From Autumnicola musiva (GTDB lineage: Bacteria; Bacteroidota; Bacteroidia; Flavobacteriales; Flavobacteriaceae), in assembly GCF_031846585.1 (NCBI RefSeq), contig NZ_JAVRHK010000003.1:186001-250000 (forward strand): a stretch of DNA of 64,000 bases, given 5' to 3'. The notes under the pieces are model-generated. The model was not told the DNA's origin. It did no database searches and worked only from the letters and a program-made list of their open reading frames with translations. How positions within the stretch are numbered: the stretch's first letter is position 1; each line of letters opens with the position of its first letter. The position numbers were made by a program, and so were the translations under genes. Below, piece by piece: positions 1 through 8,082 of the stretch.

Positions 1-27
1 TTCCATTTGTGTATAATTGTCTTTCAA

Positions 28-816
28 CTAGTATGCTGAATACTCTGTTGGATATAAAAAAGTAATATCAATATGCGAGACATTATCTGCATATTCCTTT
101 TTTGCACTCAGTTCTTTCCATTCGGGAGCATCAGAAAAATTTTGCCAGTGCTGTTCACGACTATCGCTGTTGGAGAATGTAGTCATATACATTAGATTTG
201 GCATTGCCGGGCCGGAGATCACTTCTCCGTAGAACACCGCATTAAAGCCAAGTTTATCAAATAATTTCACCTCTCCGCCTTTATTGAACATTTCTAATTT
301 ATTTCTGAAATACTTTCCGGTAGGGGACTGGTAACTCCTTAATTCGTACACCCGTTCTTTCCGTGGAGATTCAAATGACGGGGTTTGTACAACAGGATGA
401 TCTTTAAAAGCTTTCAAAATAATGGACTGGAATCGTAAATAGGGCCTGTTGTTATGGGAAGATTCTAAATATTCACGGCCATTTTGCCTGTAATTCTTAT
501 TCTCCGCCAGGTTTTTTTCCAGGTTTACCCATTGCTCCAGGGAGTTAAAAGGAAGAAGAATATAAATTTGTTTCAGGCTGTCATCTTTGCTTTCCTCTCT
601 GGGCTTGAAAACGCCCACTTCATTAATTCCTATTTCCGCTAAGGCAGGTAAATAGGCATTCTTGAAAAAATCCTCCGTTCTTTGCAGCTGTTCTTTGGTT
701 TCAAAACTATATATTTTTAACTGATAAAATTCCTGTCTTTTTTCCTGAGCTTTTACTGAACTGAAAAGGCAGCAAATCAGCATCAGTACACTAAGGCTGA
801 GAGTTGTTTTTTTCAA
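28..816 (-). CDS. NIPSNAP-family secreted protein
   Basis: The 262-residue product begins with a signal peptide of about 23 residues ending ...SVKAQ, so export to the periplasm is expected. Two ferredoxin-like (dimeric alpha-beta barrel) halves follow: one from about residue 30 (FYQLKIYSF) and one from about 155 (VYELRSY), the second matching the usual start of NIPSNAP domains. The biochemical role of bacterial NIPSNAP proteins is not established. The start is a TTG at 816 preceded by CAGGAA; the next in-frame ATG would remove the basic end of the signal peptide. It lies 57 bp downstream of the 2H phosphoesterase gene on the same strand. Confidence 0.8.
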   Translation of the reverse strand: MKKTTLSLSVLMLICCLFSSVKAQEKRQEFYQLKIYSFETKEQLQRTEDFFKNAYLPALAEIGINEVGVFKPREESKDDSLKQIYILLPFNSLEQWVNLEKNLAENKNYRQNGREYLESSHNNRPYLRFQSIILKAFKDHPVVQTPSFESPRKERVYELRSYQSPTGKYFRNKLEMFNKGGEVKLFDKLGFNAVFYGEVISGPAMPNLMYMTTFSNSDSREQHWQNFSDAPEWKELSAKKEYADNVSHIDITFLYPTEYSAY

Positions 817-873
817 ATTTCCTGAAATTAGATTAATAATTATAGAGACTGTTAAATTACAAAAACAAATAGG

Positions 874-1446
874 TTATTGATACTGTTTAGGATTTGCTAA
901 AATAAATTCTTCCAGGACTTCCCAGTTTTTCCCGTTATGTCTGAAAAGAATGAATTTTTCAGCAGAAAAAGTAGCTTCAAATTTACGCATTTTGAACTGT
1001 GCCCAGGCCTTAAAAAAATTCTGTTTTTTGAGGTCTCGCGTGGCAACAGTAATATGAGGATGGAAATTTGAAGTTTTTTCCATCTCGCCCAATATGAAAT
1101 TTGCTTTCAGCGCCTCCTGGATTTTGTGGTGCATTGAATTTACAGGTTCAGGATTAATTACATTTATAAATATGGTATGGTTGGAAAATTTTCCATAGCC
1201 CGATAAGTGAACTTTGGAAATATTTTCTTTTTCAGCAATTTTTTGAAGTATCCTAACAAGTACTTCTTCTTTTTCTTCATTTAGGCGGAAGGGAATTTGA
1301 AGAGTGATATGTGCGGGTAGTTTTAATGCTTTTGAAGAGTCGTAATTCCTCTTAATATCAAGTTTAATATTTCTGATTTTTTCTTCAAGTTCATCATTGG
1401 GAACAATTGCAATAAAATAAAGTTGACCTGAGTTATTCTGCGGCAT
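874..1446 (-). CDS. 2'-5' RNA ligase / 2H phosphoesterase family protein
   Basis: The 190-residue protein has the two HxT motifs that define 2H phosphoesterases: H46-I-T48 and H131-I-T133 (in FHPHITVAT). These form the catalytic pair acting on 2',3'-cyclic or 2'-5' phosphodiester bonds in the family; the substrate here is unknown. Length is normal for bacterial LigT/ThpR-like proteins. It starts 18 bp after the CHAD gene on the same strand, so the two are probably co-transcribed. A role in RNA end or cyclic nucleotide metabolism is inference. Confidence 0.85.
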   Translation of the reverse strand: MPQNNSGQLYFIAIVPNDELEEKIRNIKLDIKRNYDSSKALKLPAHITLQIPFRLNEEKEEVLVRILQKIAEKENISKVHLSGYGKFSNHTIFINVINPEPVNSMHHKIQEALKANFILGEMEKTSNFHPHITVATRDLKKQNFFKAWAQFKMRKFEATFSAEKFILFRHNGKNWEVLEEFILANPKQYQ

Positions 1447-1464
1447 GTATCTTGATTTTTAAAC

Positions 1465-2361
1465 TTAATTCCAGTTAATCCTGATATATTGCTTAGTTCT
1501 TTTTTTAAAAAATTTAGGTTTTTCTGCGTATACCAGCCCACCCTGTAATTCTGCCTCAATTCTAAGGTGATCACTATATTCTTTAATCAGGGCATGCAGG
1601 ATTTCAGTTTGCTTTTCATCGTTAAGATGAAGTTCGGTAGCTTTTATTTTTTCATTTAAAATCATTAAATCATGGTCATCCCCAAGCAAATCTGCCAGAA
1701 TATGCACTTCATCTGCCCAGGTTGTGAAAAATTTTGGCCAAAGATTTTCCAGTAGCTGTATTTGGTGCCACAGGTATTTCGCCCGTTTTCGCCATTCATG
1801 AAAATTGTTAGCATTGGGATCGGCGTAAGCCTCCTCCAGGGCATTTCTCCCGCGCTCGTAAGTCCTTTTTATAGAAGGAAGAACTATGGTAAGATCGGCA
1901 GATTTTACCGGCCATTCGGTAAAGTTTTCACGGGCAGTTTCAAATTGTTCAACAAGATATTCTGAAAAGAAATTCTTCTCCTTCAGGTTTTCTTCCAGTT
2001 CTTCTCTTTCCTTCTCTAACTCCTGAAGAATGCTGTTAAAGAAGTTTACATAGATATGGTTTCCGTAGCGGGCCTTTATCATTTCTATAGTTTCCATATG
2101 AGCGGTAAGATCGCGCAGAGGTGCTAATTCATGTCCCACATCACGAAAGAAAATGTTGATCTTTTTGTATTTTTTTTCACCTAACTCATCCCTGAAGAGC
2201 CGGGCAAGGGCACGAATTTTTTTGAGACTTTTCCTAATCTCGTGTATGCCTTCATGAATATTTGAATTCTTTAGAGAAGAGATACATAATTCAATCTCTT
2301 CTGAAGCAATCCTGTTTACATTGTCTTCCAGGGTTTCCTGCTTTTCCAGTTTGTAACTCAT
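1465..2361 (-). CDS. CHAD domain-containing protein
   Basis: The 298-residue protein is an all-helical CHAD (conserved histidine alpha-helical domain) protein with the paired, basic, His-containing helices of the family: IHEGIHEIRKSLKKIRAL near residue 37 and NFHEWRKRAKYLWHQ near residue 190. CHAD domains bind inorganic polyphosphate and are often fused to or near CYTH triphosphatases. No CYTH domain is present here. The downstream neighbour is the 2H phosphoesterase gene. Polyphosphate binding is inferred from the family; no enzyme activity is claimed. Confidence 0.85.
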   Translation of the reverse strand: MSYKLEKQETLEDNVNRIASEEIELCISSLKNSNIHEGIHEIRKSLKKIRALARLFRDELGEKKYKKINIFFRDVGHELAPLRDLTAHMETIEMIKARYGNHIYVNFFNSILQELEKEREELEENLKEKNFFSEYLVEQFETARENFTEWPVKSADLTIVLPSIKRTYERGRNALEEAYADPNANNFHEWRKRAKYLWHQIQLLENLWPKFFTTWADEVHILADLLGDDHDLMILNEKIKATELHLNDEKQTEILHALIKEYSDHLRIEAELQGGLVYAEKPKFFKKRTKQYIRINWN

Positions 2362-2546
2362 TTTTTCGGATTTTGCCTTTAAGATACCGAATTGCTATTA
2401 CAGGAATGGTTATGATTATATTAAAAACTTAGCCAATCGGAAAGATCTGAAGAAAGATTTTAATTACGGAAAATTAAGATAGCCGGCCACAAAATTCCTG
2501 TAATTTTATATACTTACTTGAATTTGGCGGCCTTGAAAAATTAAAT

Positions 2547-3764
2547 TTAAATGCTTTCCACATGAAGGTCTACAGGCACCTGGTGCTTTACAAGGTCTTC
2601 AAAAGTTTCCCTTTTCCTTATAAGATGGGATTCGCCCTGGTACCATAAAACTTCAGCAGGGCGGTACCGGGAATTAAAATTGCTGGCCATAGAAAAACAA
2701 TAGGCCCCGGCGTTGCTAAAGGCGAGAATATCACCTTCGGTAATTTCAGAAATCCTTCTGTTGCTGGCAAAAGTATCGGTTTCGCAGATATACCCCACCA
2801 CTGAGTAAAACCGCGGTTTAGCGCCCGGATTCGAAATATTGGTAATTTCCTGATGAGAACCGTAGAACATTGGGCGAATTAAATGATTAAACCCTGTATC
2901 TATTCCTGCAAAAACAGTGGAAGTGGTCTGTTTAATCACATTTACCTTTGCCAAAAACTTGCCGGCTTCACTCACCAAATATTTTCCGGGTTCAAAGGCG
3001 AGGGTTAATTCGCGGCCGTATTCTTTGCAGAAATTTTCAAACCTGCCGGTAAGCTGTTTTCCAAGGTCTTCAATATCGGTTTCAATATCGTCTTCTTTAT
3101 AAGGCACTTTAAAACCGCTGCCAAAATCGATGAATTCAAGATCTTTAAAATTCTTTGCGGCATCAAAAAGGATTTCAGAGGCATGCAGAAAAACGCCAAT
3201 ATCAAGAATATCGCTGCCGGTATGCATATGAATTCCGTTTATATTCATGCCCGTATTTTTAACGATACGAAGCAAATGTGGCATCTGGTGTATGGAAATG
3301 CCAAATTTGGAATCTATATGTCCTACTGAAATTTTGGAATTTCCGCCAGCCATTACATGAGGGTTAATCCGGATGCAAACGGGCGTACCGGGATGTTTTG
3401 TCCCAAATTGTTCCAGAATGGAAAGGTTGTCTATATTTATTTGCGCCCCTAACAGCACTACTTCTTCAATCTCTTCAAGGGAAACCCCGTTGGGAGTGTA
3501 AATAATATTTGAAGGATTTACACCTGCCTCTATACCCAGTTTTACTTCCTGGATAGAAACAGTATCGAGCCCGCAGCCAAGGGAATTTAACAGCTTGAGA
3601 ATTGAAATATTTGAAAGTGCTTTCACCGCGTAATGAATGCGTAGTTTTTTCACATTAAAAGCACTGGTTAATCGTTTGTACTGGGAAATGATCTTTTCAG
3701 CATCATATACATATAACGGACTTCCAAATTCTTCGGCTATTTTTAGCAGGTCTTGATTGTTCAT
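2547..3764 (-). CDS. lysA: Diaminopimelate decarboxylase
   Basis: This PLP enzyme (fold type III) decarboxylates meso-diaminopimelate to L-lysine in the last step of lysine synthesis. The PLP lysine is K48 in HYAVKAL. Other family marks are GIHMHTGSDI, the CETDTF segment and the C-terminal GAYCFSMASNFNSR-RPAEVL region that contacts PLP and substrate. At 405 residues it has the usual length. It has its own promoter (TTTG-N21-TATTTTTG) immediately upstream, so it is separate from the MFS gene 99 bp further up. dapB of the same pathway lies at 58.2-58.9 kb. Confidence 0.95.
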   Translation of the reverse strand: MNNQDLLKIAEEFGSPLYVYDAEKIISQYKRLTSAFNVKKLRIHYAVKALSNISILKLLNSLGCGLDTVSIQEVKLGIEAGVNPSNIIYTPNGVSLEEIEEVVLLGAQINIDNLSILEQFGTKHPGTPVCIRINPHVMAGGNSKISVGHIDSKFGISIHQMPHLLRIVKNTGMNINGIHMHTGSDILDIGVFLHASEILFDAAKNFKDLEFIDFGSGFKVPYKEDDIETDIEDLGKQLTGRFENFCKEYGRELTLAFEPGKYLVSEAGKFLAKVNVIKQTTSTVFAGIDTGFNHLIRPMFYGSHQEITNISNPGAKPRFYSVVGYICETDTFASNRRISEITEGDILAFSNAGAYCFSMASNFNSRYRPAEVLWYQGESHLIRKRETFEDLVKHQVPVDLHVESI

Positions 3765-3790
3765 CTATTCTGATCTAAATTATTAGGTGG

Positions 3791-3823
3791 CAAAAATACA
3801 GGAGAAATTCAATTCTTTGCAAA
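3791..3823 (-). promoter_or_regulatory. Bacteroidota-type promoter of lysA
   Basis: On the minus strand TTTG (3823-3820) is followed after 21 bp by TATTTTTG (3798-3791), a full match to the TTTG / TAnnTTTG consensus of the Bacteroidota housekeeping sigma factor. The -7 element ends 26 bp upstream of the lysA ATG. Confidence 0.75.
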
Positions 3824-3863
3824 GGCAATTTCAAAAATAACGAATTTGTACAAAATGTTATTT

Positions 3864-5048
3864 TTATGAAGCCGGTTCAGATTGTAACTCAAACTTGCGG
3901 GCATTTTGTTTTCTAATCTTTATTACCCCCAGAGCGATAAATATTCCGGCCCCCGCCATTGCTGCCCCAACAAAGTCTGCAGAGGTGAAGCCATATCCAT
4001 ATGCAATGGGCAGGCCTGCAAGATAAGCCCCGGAGGCATTACCCATATTAAACGCACTTTGATTTAGAGAAGAACCCAGCATTTCCGATCCTTTTGCTGA
4101 ATTGATCACGGCCATTTGAATAGGTGTGGAAAGAGTGAAGGCTACCGTTGCAATTATAAAAGTCATTATAAGCACACCTATTTTATCTGAAGCAAGATAG
4201 GTGTTGGCAACTAACACAACAACCATCACCATAAGGGAAATAAGCACCGAATAAATCGGGCTGAATTTTTCTGCCAGTTTTGCTCCTATAAGATTTCCCA
4301 CAACCATACCTACACCTGCCAGAATCATGGCATAACTCACCACATCTTCAGGATGTCCTGCAACTTCTGTTATTAGCGGCGCGATATAACTATACCAGGC
4401 AAAAAAGCCGCCGGTACCAATGGTGGTAAGTAAAATAACCATCCACAGCTCAAGTTTTTTCAGTACTTTAAGGTCTTTTACAATTCCGTTTGTTGAGGAC
4501 CTGGATAACTCGGGCATCCAGAATTTTATGCTCAATATTGCCAGAACTCCTACTACTCCCACAGCAATAAAGGAGACATTCCAGCTAAAGTTTTGACCCA
4601 GATAAGTTCCGAAGGGTACCCCCAAAACATTAGCTACGGTCAAACCTGTAAACATGGTGGCGATGGCCTGGGCAGATTTTCCCGGTTTCGAGAGTTGTCC
4701 CGCCACCACAGCACCTATTCCGAAGAAAGCTCCGTGAGGTAGGCCCGAGAGAAAGCGGGAAATTAAAAGTAGCGTATAAGAATTGGCAAATGCCGAAAGC
4801 GTATTGAAAACGGTAAACCAAGCCATAAGCAACAGCAACACTTTATGTGCGGGCCATTTAGAACCAATTCCTGTAAGCAAAGGGGCTCCCACCACTACAC
4901 CCAGGGCATATGCTGAAATAAAATGTCCCGCCTGCGGAATACTAATTTCCAAAGCAGCAGCAATTTCCGGAAGAATTCCCATAATCACGAATTCCGTCAT
5001 TCCAATTCCAAAACCTCCAATGGCTAATGCGATTAATGCTTTGTTCAT
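3864..5048 (-). CDS. MFS transporter, AraJ-like efflux subfamily
   Basis: A 394-residue, 12-helix major facilitator with N-terminus MNKALIALAIGGFGIG. The segment LSGLPHGAFFGIGAVVAGQL and the alternating hydrophobic layout resemble the AraJ/YdhP/PbuE group of inner-membrane exporters of sugars, drugs or purines; the substrate cannot be told. I place the start at ATG 5048: a longer frame opens with GTG at 5087, but a perfect -7 promoter element (TATTTTTG, 5074-5067) lies inside that extension and would put transcription start below it. Confidence 0.85.
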   Translation of the reverse strand: MNKALIALAIGGFGIGMTEFVIMGILPEIAAALEISIPQAGHFISAYALGVVVGAPLLTGIGSKWPAHKVLLLLMAWFTVFNTLSAFANSYTLLLISRFLSGLPHGAFFGIGAVVAGQLSKPGKSAQAIATMFTGLTVANVLGVPFGTYLGQNFSWNVSFIAVGVVGVLAILSIKFWMPELSRSSTNGIVKDLKVLKKLELWMVILLTTIGTGGFFAWYSYIAPLITEVAGHPEDVVSYAMILAGVGMVVGNLIGAKLAEKFSPIYSVLISLMVMVVVLVANTYLASDKIGVLIMTFIIATVAFTLSTPIQMAVINSAKGSEMLGSSLNQSAFNMGNASGAYLAGLPIAYGYGFTSADFVGAAMAGAGIFIALGVIKIRKQNARKFELQSEPAS

Positions 5049-5066
5049 TTCTAAAAAATTAAGAGG

Positions 5067-5074
5067 CAAAAATA
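5067..5074 (-). promoter_or_regulatory. -7 element upstream of the MFS gene
   Basis: TATTTTTG on the minus strand matches TAnnTTTG and ends 18 bp before ATG 5048. No clear TTTG -33 box is seen, so this rests on the -7 element and position only. It decides against the longer GTG start at 5087. Confidence 0.5.
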
Positions 5075-5223
5075 CTGCAGAATTCACCGTTTGAAGCAGT
5101 TATGAGAGAAAATCTACGATAACCTTTTAGCTGAAAAATAGCATGGCAATTTCAGAAAAAACAGAAATAATTTTTATGAAGAATATAAAAACCACAACCG
5201 GCGCAGGACTAAATCAAAAAAGA

Positions 5224-5255
5224 TTGGTACAGTAGTATTGTATTTGTTACTTTTG
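5224..5255 (+). promoter_or_regulatory. Promoter of sucC
   Basis: TTG (5224-5226), 21-bp spacer, TACTTTTG (5248-5255). This fits the Bacteroidota promoter consensus. The ATG of sucC follows 34 bp after the -7 element. Confidence 0.7.
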
Positions 5256-5289
5256 TTTACCATAAATAATACAGAAGAAATACCTGATT

Positions 5290-6483
5290 ATGAACATACA
5301 TGAATATCAAGGGAAAGAAATACTAAGTAGCTTTGGAGTTCGCATCCAAAGAGGTATTGTGGCCCAGACTGCAGAGGAAGCTGTAAATGCAGCTAAAGAA
5401 TTAACCGAGCAAACAGGGACCGGCTGGCATGTGATTAAAGCACAGGTGCATGCAGGTGGCCGTGGTAAAGGTGGCGGGGTAAAACTTGCTAAAAACCTAA
5501 AGGAGGTTGAAGAGATTGCAGGGAATATTATTGGGATGGACCTTGTTACTCCTCAGACCACTGCTGAAGGTAAAAGAGTACATCAGGTACTTGTTGCTGA
5601 AGATGTATATTATCCCGGAGATAACGAGCCGGAAGAATACTATATGTCTGTCCTGCTAAACCGCTCTACCGGGAGAAATATGATTATGTATTCTACTGAA
5701 GGAGGAATGGACATTGAAACTGTTGCCGATGAAACTCCGCACCTTATTTTTACAGAAGAAATTGATCCTACGGTGGGCTTATTGCCATTCCAGGCACGCC
5801 GCATAGCTTTTAACTTAGGATTAAGCGGTACCGGTTTTAAGGAAATGGTTAAATTTGTAATGTCACTTTACAAGGCATTTGATAAATCTGATTCTTCTCT
5901 TTTTGAGATTAATCCCGTGCTAAAAACCAGCGATGATAAAATTATGGCCGTGGATGCCAAGGTTACTCTAGACGATAATGCCCTATTCCGTCATAAAGAT
6001 TATGCAGAAATGAGGGACATTCGTGAGGAAAACCCAACTGAAGTGGAAGCTAAAAAAGTTGGCCTTAACTACGTAGATCTGGACGGAAATGTTGGATGTA
6101 TGGTAAATGGTGCCGGGCTTGCCATGGCAACTATGGACCTTATCAAACAGGCCGGGGGAGAACCGGCAAATTTTCTTGATGTTGGGGGAACTGCAGATGC
6201 AAAGAGAGTGGAAGAAGCCTTCCGTCTTATTCTGAAAGACGACAAAGTGGAGGCTATTTTGGTGAATATCTTTGGTGGAATTGTTCGTTGTGACCGTGTG
6301 GCGCAGGGTATTGTTGATGCCTATAAAAATATGGGAGATGCCATAAATGTTCCAATTATCGTAAGATTGCAGGGAACTAATGCAGATGTTGCTAAAAACC
6401 TGATAGATGAAAGCGGACTTGGAGTACACAGTGCTGTTGAATTCCAGGAAGCTGCTGATAAGGTACAGGAAGTATTATCCTAG
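5290..6483 (+). CDS. sucC: Succinyl-CoA synthetase (ADP-forming) beta subunit
   Basis: The 397-residue protein is the ATP-grasp beta subunit that, with SucD, converts succinyl-CoA to succinate with nucleotide phosphorylation in the TCA cycle. It opens with MNIHEYQGKEIL and contains the nucleotide-binding HAGGRGKGGGVKL, the FEINPVL segment of the Mg site and the C-terminal GGIVRCDRVAQGI of the CoA-ligase domain. The length is typical. sucD is not adjacent on either side, so the subunits are encoded apart. Its own promoter lies upstream and a strong hairpin terminator downstream. Confidence 0.96.
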   Translation: MNIHEYQGKEILSSFGVRIQRGIVAQTAEEAVNAAKELTEQTGTGWHVIKAQVHAGGRGKGGGVKLAKNLKEVEEIAGNIIGMDLVTPQTTAEGKRVHQVLVAEDVYYPGDNEPEEYYMSVLLNRSTGRNMIMYSTEGGMDIETVADETPHLIFTEEIDPTVGLLPFQARRIAFNLGLSGTGFKEMVKFVMSLYKAFDKSDSSLFEINPVLKTSDDKIMAVDAKVTLDDNALFRHKDYAEMRDIREENPTEVEAKKVGLNYVDLDGNVGCMVNGAGLAMATMDLIKQAGGEPANFLDVGGTADAKRVEEAFRLILKDDKVEAILVNIFGGIVRCDRVAQGIVDAYKNMGDAINVPIIVRLQGTNADVAKNLIDESGLGVHSAVEFQEAADKVQEVLS

Positions 6484-6503
6484 AAGATTAAAAAATAATA
6501 GAA

Positions 6504-6537
6504 TAAAAAAAGCTGTCCGTTTTGGGCAGCTTTTTTG
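6504..6537. terminator. Bidirectional rho-independent terminator (sucC / MBL gene)
   Basis: The stem AGCTGTCC pairs with GGGCAGCT (one G-T pair) around a short T-rich loop. It is flanked by A7 on the left and T6 on the right, so it can end transcripts from both convergent genes. Confidence 0.85.
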
Positions 6538-6560
6538 TTTTAAATCTTTTTCAGGAGTTA

Positions 6561-7376
6561 CTAATTTTGTCCTGCCGGTGCCATATCGGGATACCAATCT
6601 AGAAGAACCACTTCAATATCTTGATTTTCCTCATTTACCAGTTTCTTAAATTTTTGAACATCAGCCAGGCCGTCCTGTCCTCTGTAGTGATAGGGATAAA
6701 CTTTTTTAGGTGAGAAAGCAGTTACCCCGTCGGCTGCCTGGTCTACAGGCATGGTGTACGGCAGGTTCATAGAAACAAGTGCCACATCAATATTTTCAAG
6801 GTTTCTCATTTCCGGAATATCTTCTGTGTCTCCAGAGATATATAACCTTTTCCCGTTTTTTTCGAGTACATACCCATTTCCGCGGCCTTTTACATGCATG
6901 GCATCTTCAGATTGCGGTAAATTGTACATGGGTACAGCAGTAATATTGTAACCCATATGATCTATACTTTCCCCATTGTTCATCACAATCAGCTGTTCGT
7001 TCATTTCAGGAGGTAACTGGTCTTTTACGGCCTGCGGAAGGATAATTTTCACGCTGTCCAGTTGAAAAGCTTGCAGTGTTTGGGCATCCATATGGTCGCT
7101 ATGGATATCGGTTACAAGAACAAAGTCCGGGGTTTCGGCTTCAGAAAAAGCTTCTGCGCCACCAACGGGATCGGTGTAAAAAACATCATCTCCCCAGTGA
7201 AAAACTGCGGTGGCATGGGAAATAGGTTCAATATCTACAAAAGCAGTATCAGATTCCTGTTCCATATTTGCAGTTTCGGCCATTTCGGTGTTATCAGCAT
7301 TTGTTTCTTGCTCTTTTTCGTTTTTGCAGGCTACGAGAAGTAGTGCAAGGCTAAGTAGTGTAAATATCTTTTTCAT
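6561..7376 (-). CDS. Metallo-beta-lactamase-fold lipoprotein (UlaG-like)
   Basis: The 271-residue protein has a lipoprotein leader (LALLLVAC, lipid cysteine at about residue 17), then an acidic linker, then an MBL-fold hydrolase domain. Metal motifs are visible: DIHSDHMD (HxxDH-type), GDTED and YPYHYRG near the C-terminus. The short domain without inserts resembles the UlaG/UPF0173 group, which hydrolyses lactones or phosphodiesters. The substrate is unknown. It is likely anchored to the outer or inner membrane facing the periplasm. It converges on sucC. Confidence 0.8.
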   Translation of the reverse strand: MKKIFTLLSLALLLVACKNEKEQETNADNTEMAETANMEQESDTAFVDIEPISHATAVFHWGDDVFYTDPVGGAEAFSEAETPDFVLVTDIHSDHMDAQTLQAFQLDSVKIILPQAVKDQLPPEMNEQLIVMNNGESIDHMGYNITAVPMYNLPQSEDAMHVKGRGNGYVLEKNGKRLYISGDTEDIPEMRNLENIDVALVSMNLPYTMPVDQAADGVTAFSPKKVYPYHYRGQDGLADVQKFKKLVNEENQDIEVVLLDWYPDMAPAGQN

Positions 7377-7511
7377 TCAAATTAGTTTTAGGCCCGGTTA
7401 TAAATTACCGAAAGCTATTGGTGAATATTAATTGTTATTTGCTAAATAACAGCAAATTAGATTATAAAGTTACATAACCTGAAATTGAAGAAGATTTGCT
7501 TTAATAAAGAT

Positions 7512-7970
7512 TTATGAAAGGTTCAGCCTCATTTTTATGTCACCGCGGGAATAAGGATTGTTTTCCTCTATTGGAATTTCTTCAAAACCGTACTTTTTGT
7601 ATATAAAAATAGCATTTTCAAGTTTTCGGTTGGAATAGATAATAAGACAATCCCAACCCTGGTTTCTAGCAAAACTTAAGGTATGTTCCATAAGTTTTTG
7701 ACCAATTTTTTTACCTTGATATTCGGGAGTAACTGCCATTTTAGTCAGTTCATAAATATCTTTCTGAAGCCGAAATAATGCCACGGTAGCTACAATTTTG
7801 TTTTCGTATTTTACAAAGAAGATATTACCGCCGGGGTTTATAATATATTTTCCCGGATTTCCCAGAACTAGCTCATCATGCGGCTCCACCCAAAAATATT
7901 TTTCAAGCCATTCCAGGTTTAAATTTTTAAAATCTTCAGCATATTCAGGAGAATAAGAAATGAATTCCAT
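7512..7970 (-). CDS. GNAT family N-acetyltransferase
   Basis: The 152-residue single-domain GNAT has the acetyl-CoA-binding motif A at about residues 78-92 (MAVTPEYQGKKIGQKL; Q/RxxGxG/A type) and a C-terminal KYGFEEIP strand typical of the fold. Substrate unknown. A -7 element TAAATTTG (8000-7993) sits 22 bp upstream of the ATG. It is divergent from the trehalase gene. Confidence 0.85.
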   Translation of the reverse strand: MEFISYSPEYAEDFKNLNLEWLEKYFWVEPHDELVLGNPGKYIINPGGNIFFVKYENKIVATVALFRLQKDIYELTKMAVTPEYQGKKIGQKLMEHTLSFARNQGWDCLIIYSNRKLENAIFIYKKYGFEEIPIEENNPYSRGDIKMRLNLS

Positions 7971-7992
7971 TTTTTGTGTGATTTAATTGCCG

Positions 7993-8000
7993 CAAATTTA
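7993..8000 (-). promoter_or_regulatory. -7 element upstream of the GNAT gene
   Basis: TAAATTTG on the minus strand matches TAnnTTTG, 22 bp from the ATG at 7970. No convincing -33 box is seen. Confidence 0.45.
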
Positions 8001-8082
8001 AAGAATACTTTTTCTGAATATTGCTAATTTCGGGAGAAAGGGAATATTTCATAAATTGAGAGGTATTCTGAATTTAACTTTC

